DNA of 64,000 bases from an uncultured Muribaculaceae bacterium (GCA_910579845.1 CAJTWL010000010.1:1-64000); one strand, 5' to 3'; counted from the first letter of the stretch, positions 7,825 through 18,603 are shown. Notes: generated by a model from the sequence alone, not told the origin. Numbers and translations: made by a program.

Positions 7825-9236
7825 ACCGGCACATAGGCGCCAAGTGCAGGAGCAAGCGGATCACGCTTGTCTCCATACATATCGTTCATCAATCTCGGAG
7901 TAAGAAATACAGGATTACCTTTGCCCACAACAGGAGAATCGGCAGCCACGTGATAATTGAAATAATATTTCGGGCGGTCAGTAAGGAAAAGCGGGTCACA
8001 CTCCCATAGACAATTTATAAAATTATCATCGTCACTGCCATTCGATTTCATGGAAACATTTCTGAAAAATACATTTGAATCAGTGAAGTCGCCTATATTG
8101 AGATCCCCCGCAAGACCATAAATAATACTGTTTTCAAATCTTGCCGACATGAGAGGATTCGGGTTGTTGACGGATTCCTCAAGATGTTTCGGCAGACAAT
8201 GATACAGGCAGAGCAACGGCTCGGTGATTGCCGAAAACAGATAATTGTTTGCTATCGTGCACTGGATAAAACTATTGTCCCCACCACTTAAGCTGACCAC
8301 TGATTCCGCTGATTCCGAGAAGCAAGACCCAAGAGCCTCGATTCTGGCATACCGGGCATCGAGGACATGACTCTGTGAATTATGGAGCCAGGAATTATAT
8401 ATTCCAAGTTTTAGTCTTGAGGAGTCTCCACAAGAGTCTACCCGGAGTCCGTCAGTAGTAGAGCGCATGTCTACATATTCAAGATTGTTGTCATACGATC
8501 CGGCAGATATACGGACGCCTTTCCATTGACCCGAAAGAATATCGTAGCCGACATCCGGAAGGACATTGTCGAGTCTGTCGCCACGCATTTGTATCAGTTT
8601 TCCGGGTTCGCCTGTGGCGTCTATCCTGCCGTGTACTATAAGTTCGGCATCCTTATGAAATAACAGCCGGACATCAGGATCTATCCGCAATGTCGCACCT
8701 TGCTCGACAACAAGTGAATCGAACACTATGTACGGACGTTCGGCAGTGAGACGCATGTCCTCGGTAATACGACGGGATCCCAATCGTGTCACATTCTGTC
8801 CGTAAGCTTCAAGAATTACTGTCTGTGTAACGCCATTGGTAACAAATTCCAGTTCATCCTCAACCCGATAAGGTTCTTTACTGTCTGTTTCCGGTATCAG
8901 ACATTCGATAAACATAAATATTGAATCCTCTTTCCAGATCTCGACATCATGAAATATTTTGCCACACACACCATCCACATTAATCTGAAAATTGGAATTC
9001 GGATTTTTAAGACGGATGGACGAGATAACTATACCTTTCTTTGCACGGTTCGCTACAACAAGTCGTGCTGTCGGTGTGCCCAGGTCCGTGAAAACCGTAT
9101 CGAAATTTACTGTATCACGCGAAAATGTCAACACATCGGAAGGCGATGTACTGAACGAGTCGCTGATGCAAGAGGTTGTGGACAGTCCTATTACGGTTAT
9201 TATAATTGTAGAAACAAAAAAGAAAAATGTTCTCAT
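7809..9236 (-). CDS. Lipoprotein with parallel beta-helix-like region
   Basis: 475-residue exported lipoprotein of unknown function. The N-terminus has a hydrophobic signal followed by the lipobox LSTTSC, so it should be lipid-anchored. An early domain (about 35-150) contains FDTVFTDLGTPTARLVVANR, a Bacteroidales beta-sandwich-like opening, then from about 150 to 430 come short strand-turn repeats (for example ADLIVHGRIDATG-like ELIVHGRIDATG and YVDMRSTTDGLRVDSCGDSS) that fit a right-handed beta-helix. It is convergent with the glycosyltransferase and divergent from lpxB. I do not recognise a specific role; surface polysaccharide binding is possible but unsupported. Confidence 0.7.
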   Translation of the reverse strand: MRTFFFFVSTIIITVIGLSTTSCISDSFSTSPSDVLTFSRDTVNFDTVFTDLGTPTARLVVANRAKKGIVISSIRLKNPNSNFQINVDGVCGKIFHDVEIWKEDSIFMFIECLIPETDSKEPYRVEDELEFVTNGVTQTVILEAYGQNVTRLGSRRITEDMRLTAERPYIVFDSLVVEQGATLRIDPDVRLLFHKDAELIVHGRIDATGEPGKLIQMRGDRLDNVLPDVGYDILSGQWKGVRISAGSYDNNLEYVDMRSTTDGLRVDSCGDSSRLKLGIYNSWLHNSQSHVLDARYARIEALGSCFSESAESVVSLSGGDNSFIQCTIANNYLFSAITEPLLCLYHCLPKHLEESVNNPNPLMSARFENSIIYGLAGDLNIGDFTDSNVFFRNVSMKSNGSDDDNFINCLWECDPLFLTDRPKYYFNYHVAADSPVVGKGNPVFLTPRLMNDMYGDKRDPLAPALGAYVPVLEGV

Positions 9237-9348
9237 GAACTCAATTAAACGTTCTTAATTATGAACTCATTTCTATAAACTGTTTCTTAACCTTCGGTAA
9301 AAAGTTTAAACGAGTCCTATATAAAAAAACGCTCAGTATCCGTTCATA

Positions 9349-9367
9349 TTATATGTGCCACATATAA
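9349..9367 (+). promoter_or_regulatory. 9-bp dyad upstream of lpxB
   Basis: TTATATGTG-C-CACATATAA, a near-perfect palindrome centred 35 bases before the lpxB ATG. No TAnnTTTG box is visible in this intergenic region, so the dyad may be a binding site for an activator or repressor. It is AT-rich, so chance cannot be excluded. Confidence 0.35.
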
Positions 9368-9392
9368 CAACACTATCAGAAACTGTTCACCT

Positions 9393-10532
9393 ATGAAATA
9401 TATGTTGATAGCCGGCGAAGCGTCGGGAGATTTGCATGCCGCCGGACTTATAAAATCCATTAAAAAGCTGGATCCGGAAGCAGACTTCCGGTTCTTTGGA
9501 GGAGACCTCATGGAGAAAGAGGCAAATGCACAGCCTGATTTACATTACAATAAAATGAACGTGATGGGATTCAGTGAGGTTCTCAGGAAACTCCCTGTTA
9601 TAATGCAGAATTTCCGTCAGGCGCGCCAGCTTATCCGTTCTTACCATCCGGATGCTCTTATACTCGTAGACTATCCGGGGTTCAATCTTAAAATGGCAAG
9701 ATTCGCCCATAAACTTGGGATACCGGTACATTATTTCATATCTCCGAAAGTCTGGGCCTGGAAAGAATACCGTGTAAAAGGGATCAAGAAATATGTCGAT
9801 CATCTGTATTCCATACTTCCATTTGAAGTCGCTTTTTACAAGAAACACGGATATGATGTGACATATGTGGGCAACCCGTCGGTTCAGGAGATAGCTTACA
9901 GTATAGGACATATCCCGCCTAAAAAACATTTTATGGAGCGTCAGGGCATCGAGGACGAACGACCTATAATCGCATTGCTCCCCGGATCCAGACATGGAGA
10001 GATACGTAATAATCTTCCTCTTATGATTGAGGCGGCAAAACGTTTCCCGGACTTCCAATATGTCGTGGGAGCCGCGCCATCGGTGCCTGAAAAGTTCTAT
10101 AGGGAGATTGCAGAAGACCCGGGACTTAAGGTTGTGTTCGGCTCCACCCACACATTGCTGAAGTATTCCCAGGCTGCGGTAGTCACATCCGGTACAGCTA
10201 CACTTGAAACAGCATTGATAGGCACTCCCCAGATTGTAGTATACCGCGCCAACGGTGTGAAACTGTCTTACAAGATCATGGAGAAATTGCTTAAGGTGAA
10301 ATATGTTTCTTTACCAAATCTTATCGTCGGAAACAACATTGTGCCGGAATTGCTCGTACATAATTGCACAATGGAAAATATTTCCAGAGAGCTGGGTCCG
10401 TTGCTCCAGCCCTCTCCCAAACGGGAATGGCAGATTGCCGGTTACCGCACCATGAACCGCAAACTCGGCACTTATGTAGCTTCGGAGTATGCCGCCGAGC
10501 TCATTGTCGAATCTATGGAGAAACACGGATAA
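9393..10532 (+). CDS. lpxB: Lipid-A-disaccharide synthase
   Basis: 379-residue GT19 enzyme that joins UDP-2,3-diacylglucosamine and lipid X to form the lipid A disaccharide at the inner face of the cytoplasmic membrane. Family motifs seen are the N-terminal GEASGDLHA, VDYPGFNLK, the SPKVWAWK segment and LLPGSRHGEI. Length is normal. A hairpin terminator follows the stop. Confidence 0.93.
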   Translation: MKYMLIAGEASGDLHAAGLIKSIKKLDPEADFRFFGGDLMEKEANAQPDLHYNKMNVMGFSEVLRKLPVIMQNFRQARQLIRSYHPDALILVDYPGFNLKMARFAHKLGIPVHYFISPKVWAWKEYRVKGIKKYVDHLYSILPFEVAFYKKHGYDVTYVGNPSVQEIAYSIGHIPPKKHFMERQGIEDERPIIALLPGSRHGEIRNNLPLMIEAAKRFPDFQYVVGAAPSVPEKFYREIAEDPGLKVVFGSTHTLLKYSQAAVVTSGTATLETALIGTPQIVVYRANGVKLSYKIMEKLLKVKYVSLPNLIVGNNIVPELLVHNCTMENISRELGPLLQPSPKREWQIAGYRTMNRKLGTYVASEYAAELIVESMEKHG

Positions 10533-10559
10533 AAATTTATAATGTCACATCCGATAAAA

Positions 10560-10595
10560 ACTCTATGCAAACACATCTTAATGTTTGCATAGAGT
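10560..10595 (+). terminator. Terminator of lpxB
   Basis: 14-bp perfect stem ACTCTATGCAAACA/TGTTTGCATAGAGT with an 8-base loop, followed by CCTATTTTTC. The right arm contains the TTTG used as the -33 element of the metG promoter. Confidence 0.75.
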
Positions 10596-10615
10596 CCTAT
10601 TTTTCTGTAATTTTG
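10584..10615 (+). promoter_or_regulatory. metG promoter, overlapping the lpxB terminator
   Basis: -33 TTTG (10584-10587) and -7 TAATTTTG (10608-10615) with a 20-base spacer. Transcription should start near 10622, giving a leader of about 32 bases before the metG ATG. Confidence 0.65.
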
Positions 10616-10653
10616 TATTAATAATAACATTAATTGCGTAACAAGCACAACAT

Positions 10654-12693
10654 ATGAAAAATTTCAAGAGAACCCTGATAACCACAGCACTGCCATATGC
10701 CAACGGTCCGGTACATATCGGACACCTTGCCGGCGTGTATGTACCGGCTGACATATATGCCCGCTACCTCCGCCTGAAAGGTGAAGAAGTCCTACTTATA
10801 GGAGGAAGTGACGAACATGGAGTGCCTATCACCATCAAAGCAAAGAAAGAGGGTGTGACACCTCAGGATATTGTAGACCGTTATCATAATATAATCAAGG
10901 ATTCTTTTGAAGGTCTCGGCATCTCATTCGATGTTTACGGACGCACTACGTCAGAGACTCACCGCAAGACTGCCTCTGATTTCTTCCGTCGTCTTTATGA
11001 GAAGGGCGAATTTGTGGAGAAAACATCCATGCAGCTTTACGACGAAGATGCAAAACAGTTTCTTGCAGACCGCTATGTGACAGGAACATGTCCTCACTGT
11101 GGAAACCCCAATGCATATGGAGACCAATGCGAGGCATGCGGAACCTCATTGAACGCAACCGATCTTATAGATCCGAAATCCGCGATAACAGGTAATGCTC
11201 CTGTGCTCAAAGAGACTTCACACTGGTATCTTCCTCTTGACAAATGGCAGAAACCGTTGGAAAAATGGATTCTTGAAGAACACAAGGAATGGAAGCCGAA
11301 CGTATACGGTCAGTGTAAATCATGGCTTGATCTTGGTCTGCAGCCGCGTGCTGTCAGCCGCGATCTGGACTGGGGTATTCCGGTGCCGGTAGAGGGCGCC
11401 GACGGCAAAGTGCTTTACGTATGGTTTGACGCGCCGATCGGTTATATTTCAAATACCATTGATCTTGTCGGTGACGACTATGCCAAATGGTGGAAAGATC
11501 CGGAAACCCGCATGTTGCATTTCATCGGAAAAGACAATATTGTATTCCATTGCATTGTGTTCCCTGCAATGCTTATGGCTGACGGCACATACAATCTGCC
11601 GGATAACGTGCCGGCAAATGAATTCCTGAATCTTGAGGATGACAAGATATCGACATCACGCAACTGGGCTGTATGGCTGCATGAGTATCTCGCAGACTTC
11701 CCCGGGAAACAGGATGTCTTGCGATATGTGCTGACAGCAAATGCTCCGGAGACAAAAGACAACAACTTCACCTGGAAAGATTTCCAGGCACGCAACAACT
11801 CTGAACTGGTTGCCATATTAGGAAACTTTGTAAACCGCGCCATGGTTCTTGACCACAAATATTTTGGAGGAGAAGTACCTGCGTGTGGGGCATTACAGGA
11901 GATTGACGAGACCGCAATCAGCGAAATAAAGGAATCTGTAAAGCTGTTGAGTGGGAATCTTGATAATTTCAAATTCCGCGAGGCTCTGAAAGATGCAATG
12001 AATATTGCGCGTATCGGCAATAAGTATCTTGCCGATACAGAACCATGGAAACTATGGAAAACAGATCCGGAACGTGTCAAGACTATTCTAAATATAGCAT
12101 TACAGATATGTGCGAATCTGGCAGTCACTTTTAAACCGTTTACTCCGTTTATGAGTACGGAACTTTGCAAAATGCTGGATATACAGAAACCTTCATGGGA
12201 TATGGCAGGCAGATTCGATCTGCTGGCTGCCGGATCAAAAATCGCCGAGCCACATCTTCTTTTTGAGAAGATAGAGGATGCTCCTATCAACGCACAGGTA
12301 CAAAAACTTCTTGACACAAAGAGGGCAAACGAGGCACAAGCATGGAAACCGGAAGCTGTGAAACCCAACTGCAGTTTTGAGGATTTTGAGAAGGTCGATA
12401 TACGTATCGGCAAAGTATTGGAGTGCTCTAAAGTGAAGAAATCCAAGAAGCTTCTTCAGTTCCTTATAGAAGATGGCATGGAAAAGCGCACAATCCTCAG
12501 TGGCATTGCCTCATCATATGAAGATCCTTCAGTCCTTGTCGGCAAGGAGATATGTTTCGTCGCTAATTTCGAGCCACGCAAAATGATGGGTATCGAATCC
12601 CAGGGCATGATACTGTCTGCTGTCAACAACGACGGCAAACTTGTCGTAATCGGACCCACCGGTCCAGTAACCCCGGGAGCACAAGTCGGATAA
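10654..12693 (+). CDS. metG: Methionine--tRNA ligase
   Basis: 679-residue class I aminoacyl-tRNA synthetase. HIGH is exact at residues 21-24, the zinc knuckle is [17 protein letters not shown], the KMSKS-equivalent loop is KISTS, and an OB-fold tRNA-binding domain ([20 protein letters not shown]) forms the C-terminal 110 residues, as in dimeric MetG enzymes. It charges tRNA-Met in the cytoplasm. The gene is complete and stands alone. An imperfect terminator-like repeat, TATCAAA-N7-TTTGATA (12696-12716), follows the stop. Confidence 0.96.
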   Translation: MKNFKRTLITTALPYANGPVHIGHLAGVYVPADIYARYLRLKGEEVLLIGGSDEHGVPITIKAKKEGVTPQDIVDRYHNIIKDSFEGLGISFDVYGRTTSETHRKTASDFFRRLYEKGEFVEKTSMQLYDEDAKQFLADRYVTGTCPHCGNPNAYGDQCEACGTSLNATDLIDPKSAITGNAPVLKETSHWYLPLDKWQKPLEKWILEEHKEWKPNVYGQCKSWLDLGLQPRAVSRDLDWGIPVPVEGADGKVLYVWFDAPIGYISNTIDLVGDDYAKWWKDPETRMLHFIGKDNIVFHCIVFPAMLMADGTYNLPDNVPANEFLNLEDDKISTSRNWAVWLHEYLADFPGKQDVLRYVLTANAPETKDNNFTWKDFQARNNSELVAILGNFVNRAMVLDHKYFGGEVPACGALQEIDETAISEIKESVKLLSGNLDNFKFREALKDAMNIARIGNKYLADTEPWKLWKTDPERVKTILNIALQICANLAVTFKPFTPFMSTELCKMLDIQKPSWDMAGRFDLLAAGSKIAEPHLLFEKIEDAPINAQVQKLLDTKRANEAQAWKPEAVKPNCSFEDFEKVDIRIGKVLECSKVKKSKKLLQFLIEDGMEKRTILSGIASSYEDPSVLVGKEICFVANFEPRKMMGIESQGMILSAVNNDGKLVVIGPTGPVTPGAQVG

Positions 12694-12751
12694 GGTATCA
12701 AATGCCTATTTTGATAGAATATACATTATTCACTTATATAAAAACAGTCTC

Positions 12752-13906
12752 ATGATACATCGCTTTATTCTCAATGAGGTGTCTTATTTCGGTCCGGGCG
12801 CACGTAAAGAGCTGCCGGGTGTAGTCTCAAATCTCGGAAAAACGAAAGCTCTTGTTGTCACCGATCCCGGGCTTGTAAAATTTGGTGTTGCCGCACAGGT
12901 AACAGACGTACTTGACAAAGCATCTCTTCCTTATGAAGTGTTTTCTGATGTAAAACCCAACCCTACCGTAAGTAATGTTCACGCAGGCATAGAAGCGTAC
13001 CGCAAAGCAGGTGCCGATTATATTATCGCTGTAGGCGGCGGTTCTTCAATCGATACGGCAAAAGCCATCGGCATCGTAATAAACAACCCTGAATTCTCCG
13101 ACATTGTATCTCTTGAAGGAACAGCTCCCACGAAACACAAGAGTGTGCCTATAATAGCGCTCCCCACCACAGCCGGCACAGCCGCAGAGACAACAATAAA
13201 CTACGTCATTATCGACGAGACCAACAAGAAAAAGATGGTCTGCGTGGATCCCAACGATATCCCGGCAGTGGCAATCATAGATGCGGAACTGATGTATTCT
13301 CTTCCTGCAAGCCTCACTGCCGCTACAGGAATGGATGCCCTGACCCACGCTATCGAAGGATATATCACACGCGGTGCATGGCCATTGAGCGACATGTTTG
13401 AAATCGAGGCAATCAGAATGATCTCCAGGAATCTTCCGGTTGCGGTAGAGAGACCTTCCGATCCTGAAGCCAGGGATGCAATGGCGGTAGCTCAATATGT
13501 AGCCGGAATGGCATTCTCAAATGTAGGTCTCGGTCTCGTACACGGCATGGCTCATCCCATGGGTTCTCTATTCGATATTCCTCACGGAGTTGCCAACGCT
13601 CTTCTGCTTCCTACCATTATGGAATGGAATATGCCGGCATGTATTGAAAAATACGGCAACATAGCACGCGCAATGGGTGTTGATACGGAAGGAATGACTT
13701 CAGAACAGGCAGCACAGGCAGCATGTGACGCAGTCAAAGACCTTTCAATCAAAGTTGGTATTCCGCAACACCTCTCAGACCTGGGTATAACCGCAGAAGA
13801 TATACCGGCTCTCGCAACCCAGGCTCTTGCAGATGTGTGCACACCGGGTAATCCCAAAGATGTTACGATAGAGGATATAACCTCCCTCTATACAAAGGTG
13901 CTTTAA
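12752..13906 (+). CDS. Iron-containing alcohol dehydrogenase
   Basis: 384-residue group III NAD(P)-dependent alcohol dehydrogenase. The nucleotide-binding GGGSSIDTAKAIG is at residues about 95-107, and the metal-binding histidines lie in GMDALTHAIEGY, LVHGMAHPMGSLFDIPHG. Overall form resembles lactaldehyde reductase (FucO) and butanol dehydrogenase-like enzymes; the substrate is not determined. It likely reoxidises NADH by reducing an aldehyde. It lies 58 bases after metG and ends in a strong shared terminator. Confidence 0.88.
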   Translation: MIHRFILNEVSYFGPGARKELPGVVSNLGKTKALVVTDPGLVKFGVAAQVTDVLDKASLPYEVFSDVKPNPTVSNVHAGIEAYRKAGADYIIAVGGGSSIDTAKAIGIVINNPEFSDIVSLEGTAPTKHKSVPIIALPTTAGTAAETTINYVIIDETNKKKMVCVDPNDIPAVAIIDAELMYSLPASLTAATGMDALTHAIEGYITRGAWPLSDMFEIEAIRMISRNLPVAVERPSDPEARDAMAVAQYVAGMAFSNVGLGLVHGMAHPMGSLFDIPHGVANALLLPTIMEWNMPACIEKYGNIARAMGVDTEGMTSEQAAQAACDAVKDLSIKVGIPQHLSDLGITAEDIPALATQALADVCTPGNPKDVTIEDITSLYTKVL

Positions 13907-13926
13907 AAAACTTCTGACATAATATG

Positions 13927-13958
13927 AAAAAAGGAATCGCAAATGCGATTCCTTTTTT
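13927..13958. terminator. Bidirectional terminator between the alcohol dehydrogenase and frdB
   Basis: 15-bp perfect stem AAAAAAGGAATCGCA/TGCGATTCCTTTTTT with a 2-base centre. It has T-runs on both strands and separates two convergent genes. Confidence 0.9.
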
Positions 13959-13979
13959 CTATTATAGCCGGATTCCGGA

Positions 13980-14738
13980 TTATTCTTTGCACTTGGCAGC
14001 TATAAACTGACGGTTCATGCGACCGATATTTGCAAGTTTGATGTTCTTAGGACATTCAGCGGCACACGCACCGGTGTTGGTACAGTTGCCGAATCCGAGT
14101 TCATCCATTTTTGCAACCATCGCTCGAACACGACGATACTTCTCAACTTCACCCTGAGGGAGGTAGGAAAGCTGATTGATCTTAGCTGAAACGAAGAGCA
14201 TTGCAGAACCGTTCTTACATGCAGCTACACATGCTCCGCAACCAATACAGCTTGCGGAATCCATAGCCTCGTCAGCCTTAACCTTGGATATAGGAAGGTC
14301 ATTGGCATCCTGGGCACCACCGCAGTTGAAGCTTACATAACCTCCAGCCTGCTGGATCTTGTCGAATGCATTACGGTCTACCATAAGGTCCTTGATTACA
14401 GGGAATGCCGCAGAACGCCAGGGTTCAACCGTGATAACCTCACCATTCTGGAATCTACGCATATAAAGCTGACATGTTGTCGCGCCTGTAGCGGGACCGT
14501 GCGGGTGTCCGTTGATGTAAAGAGAGCACATACCGCAGATACCTTCGCGGCAGTCGTGATCGAACACAATTGGCTCCTCTCCCTTCTCTATGAGCGATTC
14601 GTTAAGGATATCGAGTGTCTCAAGGAAGGATGTGTCGGGCGTAGTCTCTACATCGGGATATGTCACAAACGCGCCCTTCTCCTTAGGTCCGGCCTGACGC
14701 CATACCTTAAGAGTGACTTTCATTATATTTTCTTCCAT
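13980..14738 (-). CDS. frdB: Fumarate reductase/succinate dehydrogenase iron-sulfur subunit
   Basis: Iron-sulfur subunit of the type B quinol:fumarate reductase. Cluster motifs in order are CREGICGMC for [2Fe-2S], [12 protein letters not shown] for [4Fe-4S] and [12 protein letters not shown] for the last cluster. I chose the ATG at 14738 ([13 protein letters not shown]), giving 252 residues; an upstream ATG at 14804 would put the start inside the flavoprotein gene and add 22 residues without homology. ATG 14723 (MKVTLKVW) is also possible. Last gene of the C-A-B operon. Confidence 0.93.
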   Translation of the reverse strand: MEENIMKVTLKVWRQAGPKEKGAFVTYPDVETTPDTSFLETLDILNESLIEKGEEPIVFDHDCREGICGMCSLYINGHPHGPATGATTCQLYMRRFQNGEVITVEPWRSAAFPVIKDLMVDRNAFDKIQQAGGYVSFNCGGAQDANDLPISKVKADEAMDSASCIGCGACVAACKNGSAMLFVSAKINQLSYLPQGEVEKYRRVRAMVAKMDELGFGNCTNTGACAAECPKNIKLANIGRMNRQFIAAKCKE

Positions 14739-14763
14739 TTTTCTGATTGTTTTAAGGGTTGAT

Positions 14764-16788
14764 TTATGACTTATAGTTACGTGTCTGAACTTTGATAGCT
14801 TCATACTTCAAAGGCTCGATGATAAGCTCGGGAGCTTTTTCATCACTTCCTTCATATTCCCAGCAGGAAACATAGAAGTAGTCCTTGTCATCGCGCAATG
14901 CCTCACCCTCCGGAGTCTGGTACTCTGTACGGAAGTGACCGCCGCAGCTCTCGTTACGGTTCAACGCATCATAAGCCACGAGTTCACCCATTGTGATGAA
15001 GTCATTGAGACGGAAAGCCTTGTCAAGCTCTACATTCATACCCTCCATTGTGCCGGGGATAAAGAGCTCTGTATCGAATGTCTTACGCAATTCCTTGAGT
15101 TTCTCAAGCGCAAGCTGCAGACCCTCCTTGTCGCGTGCCATACCGACATATTCCCACATGATATGACCCAATTCCTTGTGGATTGAATCTACCGAGCGTG
15201 TCCCCTTTATGTTCATCAGTTTCTCCTCGTCAGCGATACATTTCTTCTCGGCAGCCTCGAATTCGGGGGTGTCTGTCGTGAAATGCGGCACTGTGATCTG
15301 ATCGCTCAGATAATTCTGGATTGTGTACGGCAAAACGAAATATCCATCGGCAAGACCCTGCATAAGAGCAGAAGCGCCAAGACGGTTCGCACCGTGATCA
15401 GAGAAGTTACATTCACCGATGGCAAACAGACCCTTGACTGAAGTCTGGAGTTCATAGTCGACCCAGATACCGCCCATTGTATAGTGGATGGCAGGGAAGA
15501 TCATCATCGGATTGTAATAGTTGACACCATTCTCTTCACGTGCGAACTCACCGGGGTTGACATCCGTGATCTCCTCGTACATGTCGAAGAGGTTACCGTA
15601 ACGCTGACGCACCACGTCAATGCCGAGACGGTTGATTGCCTCCGAGAAATCGAGGAATACGGCAAGACCGGTGTTGTTTACACCATAACCGGCGTCGCAA
15701 CGCTCTTTGGCGGCACGTGAAGCCACGTCTCGCGGAACAAGGTTACCGAATGCCGGATAACGGCGCTCCAGATAGTAGTCGCGATCCTCTTCCGGTATAT
15801 CGCTTCCTTTGATTTCACCTTTCTGGAGTTTCTTTGCATCCTCAAGTTTCTTGGGGACCCAGATACGACCGTCATTACGGAGAGACTCTGACATAAGAGT
15901 CAGCTTAGACTGTTTGTCACCATGAACCGGAATACAGGTCGGGTGGATCTGTACGAATGCGGGATTTGCAAAATATGCGCCCTTACGGTAACATGCCATC
16001 GCCGCGGAGCAGTTACAACCCATAGCGTTTGTAGAAAGGAAGTATGCGTTACCATAACCACCTGTGGCGATAACGACAGCGTGGGCGGCAAAACGCTCGA
16101 ATTTACCTGTTACAAGGTTCTTGGCAATGATACCACGTGCACGTTCAACGCCATCTTTATCTTTGATGAGGACAAGATCGTGCATTTCGTAACGGTTGTA
16201 GCTCTTTACTTTGCCGAGATTGATCTGACGGTTAAGTGAAGAATACGCACCAAGAAGGAGCTGCTGACCGGTCTGACCTTTGGCATAGAATGTACGGCTC
16301 ACCTGAGCGCCACCGAAAGAACGGTTTGCAAGCAGACCGCCATACTCACGTGCGAAAGGCACGCCTTGAGCCACACACTGGTCAATAATATTGTTTGAGA
16401 CCTCAGCCAGACGATAGACATTGGCTTCACGCGCACGGTAGTCGCCACCTTTCACAGTATCATAGAAGAGACGATATACAGAGTCACCGTCATTCTGATA
16501 GTTCTTGGCGGCATTGATACCACCCTGGGCGGCAATAGAGTGTGCACGGCGCGGGCTATCCTGAATGCAGAAGTTCAGTACGTTGAAACCGAGTTCTGCA
16601 AGTGTGGAAGCGGCTGAGGCTCCGGCAAGACCCGTACCGACAACAATAACATCGAGTTTACGTTTGTTGGCAGGGTTGACAAGTTTCTGATGAGCTTTAT
16701 AGTTGGTCCATTTTTCAGCGATAGGACCCTCCGGTATTTTAGAGTCTGCCGGATTCATCACTCTTACGTTATCTTTGATTGTTTCCAT
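14764..16788 (-). CDS. frdA: Fumarate reductase/succinate dehydrogenase flavoprotein subunit
   Basis: 674-residue catalytic subunit that holds covalent FAD. The FAD-binding [11 protein letters not shown] is near residue 52, the flavinylation region [14 protein letters not shown] near residue 84, and active-site segments HPTCIP and the C-terminal [21 protein letters not shown] are present. In this lineage the complex mainly reduces fumarate with menaquinol, producing succinate. It lies 8 bases after frdC and 25 bases before frdB. Confidence 0.95.
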   Translation of the reverse strand: METIKDNVRVMNPADSKIPEGPIAEKWTNYKAHQKLVNPANKRKLDVIVVGTGLAGASAASTLAELGFNVLNFCIQDSPRRAHSIAAQGGINAAKNYQNDGDSVYRLFYDTVKGGDYRAREANVYRLAEVSNNIIDQCVAQGVPFAREYGGLLANRSFGGAQVSRTFYAKGQTGQQLLLGAYSSLNRQINLGKVKSYNRYEMHDLVLIKDKDGVERARGIIAKNLVTGKFERFAAHAVVIATGGYGNAYFLSTNAMGCNCSAAMACYRKGAYFANPAFVQIHPTCIPVHGDKQSKLTLMSESLRNDGRIWVPKKLEDAKKLQKGEIKGSDIPEEDRDYYLERRYPAFGNLVPRDVASRAAKERCDAGYGVNNTGLAVFLDFSEAINRLGIDVVRQRYGNLFDMYEEITDVNPGEFAREENGVNYYNPMMIFPAIHYTMGGIWVDYELQTSVKGLFAIGECNFSDHGANRLGASALMQGLADGYFVLPYTIQNYLSDQITVPHFTTDTPEFEAAEKKCIADEEKLMNIKGTRSVDSIHKELGHIMWEYVGMARDKEGLQLALEKLKELRKTFDTELFIPGTMEGMNVELDKAFRLNDFITMGELVAYDALNRNESCGGHFRTEYQTPEGEALRDDKDYFYVSCWEYEGSDEKAPELIIEPLKYEAIKVQTRNYKS

Positions 16789-16796
16789 ATCGCTTA

Positions 16797-17825
16797 TTAT
16801 TGAGGTTGTCCGGCTACTCCGGGAATTTCTAATTCTGGTTTATTGTCGGCAGACTCAAGATAGTCGAAGAACTTAACGGCGTTGCCAAGGGCGTTGACCC
16901 GTTTTGTCATCGTCTCTACCTCGTTAGCCATCTGAGGATTGTTCTTTACATATTCCTTGCCTTCCGGGGTGTTGAGCTGCTCAAGCTGCTGACGATGCTG
17001 ATCCTCCATCTGACGGAGACCCATTGAAACCTGATCATAGGGAGTCATCTCGATCTGGGTGCCGAGCTGAGCCATATCCGGACCGAAGTCTTTCTCCATC
17101 ATAGGCCATATCATATTCTTGTACTGCTCGCGCAATTCAGTATTTGTGAGATAATACTTGTCATGGGCTTTTACAGTAAACACGACAGCCTGAGCAATGA
17201 AAAGAAGCACAACTACCGATACCCATGTACAGCCGATCTTCTTGAGACGGGGAATCCACGTATTGTTGTCAATACCTGTAGACTGGAACATTGACCAGAA
17301 ACCATGGTTCATATGGAACCATAGAGCCACGAAGCCGATAATGTATACAATCGGAGTCCATACAAGACTGAACGCTTCCTGGATAAACAGAGTTCCTGCT
17401 GCAGGAGGAATTACAGCCTCGGTGCCACGGATCTCCTGAAGCTGCATCTTAGCCCAGAACTGGATCAGATGGACAGCAAGGAATGCCAGAACTACAATAC
17501 CGAGCACGAACATGTTTTTGGATGACCACTCGACACTCTTGGGAGTGTGGGAGATCGCATAACGCTCATTACCGCGTGCCTTACGGTTCTGAATTGTTAA
17601 TACCACAGCATAGATGATGTGGATGATGACGAACGCAGCCAAAACTACTGACGCCAATAGCACATACCAGTTTGCACCTAAGAATTCGCAAATTGAGTTA
17701 TACGCTGCCGGCCAGCAGATGGCAACCGAGTTCATCAAACAATGGAATGTTACAAATAGGACGAGGCATGCACCCGTGAGGGCCATTACAAATTTACGTC
17801 CTACAGACGAGTTTGATAACCACAT
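16797..17825 (-). CDS. frdC: Fumarate reductase cytochrome b subunit with C-terminal extension
   Basis: 342-residue membrane anchor of the type B complex. Five membrane segments lie near residues 12-35, 52-78, 104-124, 146-170 and 196-218; histidines 28, 69, 119, 171 and 174 are candidates for ligands of two haems. Known members are usually about 220-260 residues, so the last 115 or so residues are extra. This tail is hydrophilic and rich in Gln, Glu and Met ([12 protein letters not shown]), and should lie in the periplasm if the topology follows the family. First gene of the operon. Confidence 0.92.
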   Translation of the reverse strand: MWLSNSSVGRKFVMALTGACLVLFVTFHCLMNSVAICWPAAYNSICEFLGANWYVLLASVVLAAFVIIHIIYAVVLTIQNRKARGNERYAISHTPKSVEWSSKNMFVLGIVVLAFLAVHLIQFWAKMQLQEIRGTEAVIPPAAGTLFIQEAFSLVWTPIVYIIGFVALWFHMNHGFWSMFQSTGIDNNTWIPRLKKIGCTWVSVVVLLFIAQAVVFTVKAHDKYYLTNTELREQYKNMIWPMMEKDFGPDMAQLGTQIEMTPYDQVSMGLRQMEDQHRQQLEQLNTPEGKEYVKNNPQMANEVETMTKRVNALGNAVKFFDYLESADNKPELEIPGVAGQPQ

Positions 17826-17943
17826 AGCAGTTTTAATTAATTATTAGATATTTTTATTCTTTATCCAGTGGAATCACCTACACGGCACCTGTCCCACACT
17901 CGGCAGCAAAAACAGTTTTCACATGTAGGGATTAGTTCAACTG

Positions 17944-17951
17944 CAAATTTA
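17944..17951 (-). promoter_or_regulatory. -7 box of the frdCAB promoter
   Basis: Minus strand TAAATTTG, matching TAnnTTTG. It implies a leader of about 115 bases before frdC. No convincing -33 TTTG at the usual distance, which would fit a promoter that needs an activator. Confidence 0.5.
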
Positions 17952-18077
17952 TTATTATTTCCGCAATCAATGAAATTTGAAAGCTTAAATTTTCGACTAA
18001 TCTTCAGGATTTATAAGTTGTATGATTCCGAATCGCTAAAAGTTGACTTTTTCCATTGTCATTTATAAAATATTTAT

Positions 18078-18085
18078 TAACTTTG
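18078..18085 (+). promoter_or_regulatory. -7 box of the tRNA-Arg promoter
   Basis: TAACTTTG ends 8 bases before the first base of the tRNA; a partial -33 (ATTG, 18055-18058) sits 19 bases upstream. Confidence 0.7.
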
Positions 18086-18093
18086 CGCCACTT

Positions 18094-18167
18094 GGTCTGG
18101 TAGCTCAGCTGGATAGAGCAACAGCCTTCTAAGCTGTGGGTCTTGGGTTCGAATCCCAACCGGATCA
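18094..18167 (+). tRNA. tRNA-Arg (anticodon TCT)
   Basis: 74-base cloverleaf. The acceptor stem is GGTCTGG/CCGGATC with two G-U pairs, the anticodon stem is ACAGC/GCTGT around loop CTTCTAA (anticodon TCT, reads AGA), and the T arm is TTGGG-TTCGAAT-CCCAA. The discriminator base is A; CCA is not encoded. A promoter lies just upstream and a strong terminator immediately follows. Confidence 0.96.
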
Positions 18168-18170
18168 CAG

Positions 18171-18194
18171 AAGGGTCATCTTCGGATGACCCTT
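18171..18194 (+). terminator. Terminator of tRNA-Arg
   Basis: Perfect 10-bp stem AAGGGTCATC/GATGACCCTT closed by a TTCG tetraloop, followed by TTC. Begins three bases after the tRNA. Confidence 0.85.
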
Positions 18195-18369
18195 TTCGTG
18201 TCCGTAAGCGCCACAGCGTCAGTATATAGCAATTTTACAATTCTCTGAGATGAAACAATTTAGCGCTTTGCTTATTTCCTTCTCTTAGCCCCTATAAGAT
18301 TCTCTCGAAAGGCTTGCGCCAAGCGAGATTTCCTACAACGCACCAAGTTTATATTTCGTCAGTTGCATA

Positions 18370-18603
18370 TCACTTATGTTTCAGCCGTTTTTCAAGTAAA
18401 AATTTCCGAATATTATGTTCCCGCTCGCTACTCGAAATAGAAAAGCGAGTAATTTCTTCAATCGCCTCCAATTCATCTTTAATGGATTGAATTTCATCTT
18501 TGCGTTGTCTGCGATATATACTGTAAGGCACAATGATAGCTGCAAGAACGGCAAGCAACGAAAACAAACCGGCGTAACCATTAAGCCAATCGAAAAATTC
18601 CAT
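18370..18603 (-). CDS. Small membrane protein with coiled-coil tail
   Basis: 77 residues, unknown function. One membrane segment (about residues 12-31, GLFSLLAVLAAIIVPYSIY) is followed by a basic RRQRK stop-transfer stretch and a charged helical tail rich in Glu and Lys. It is the last gene after the XRE regulator and RhuM genes, 46 bases downstream of rhuM, and is probably co-transcribed. Its size and form resemble small membrane effectors or anchors of accessory cassettes, but that is inference. Confidence 0.6.
   Translation of the reverse strand: MEFFDWLNGYAGLFSLLAVLAAIIVPYSIYRRQRKDEIQSIKDELEAIEEITRFSISSSEREHNIRKFLLEKRLKHK

Noticed and set aside
11478..12446. A 322-codon open frame on the minus strand
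   Set aside because: It is opposite metG and shows no motif; it results from codon bias of the real gene.
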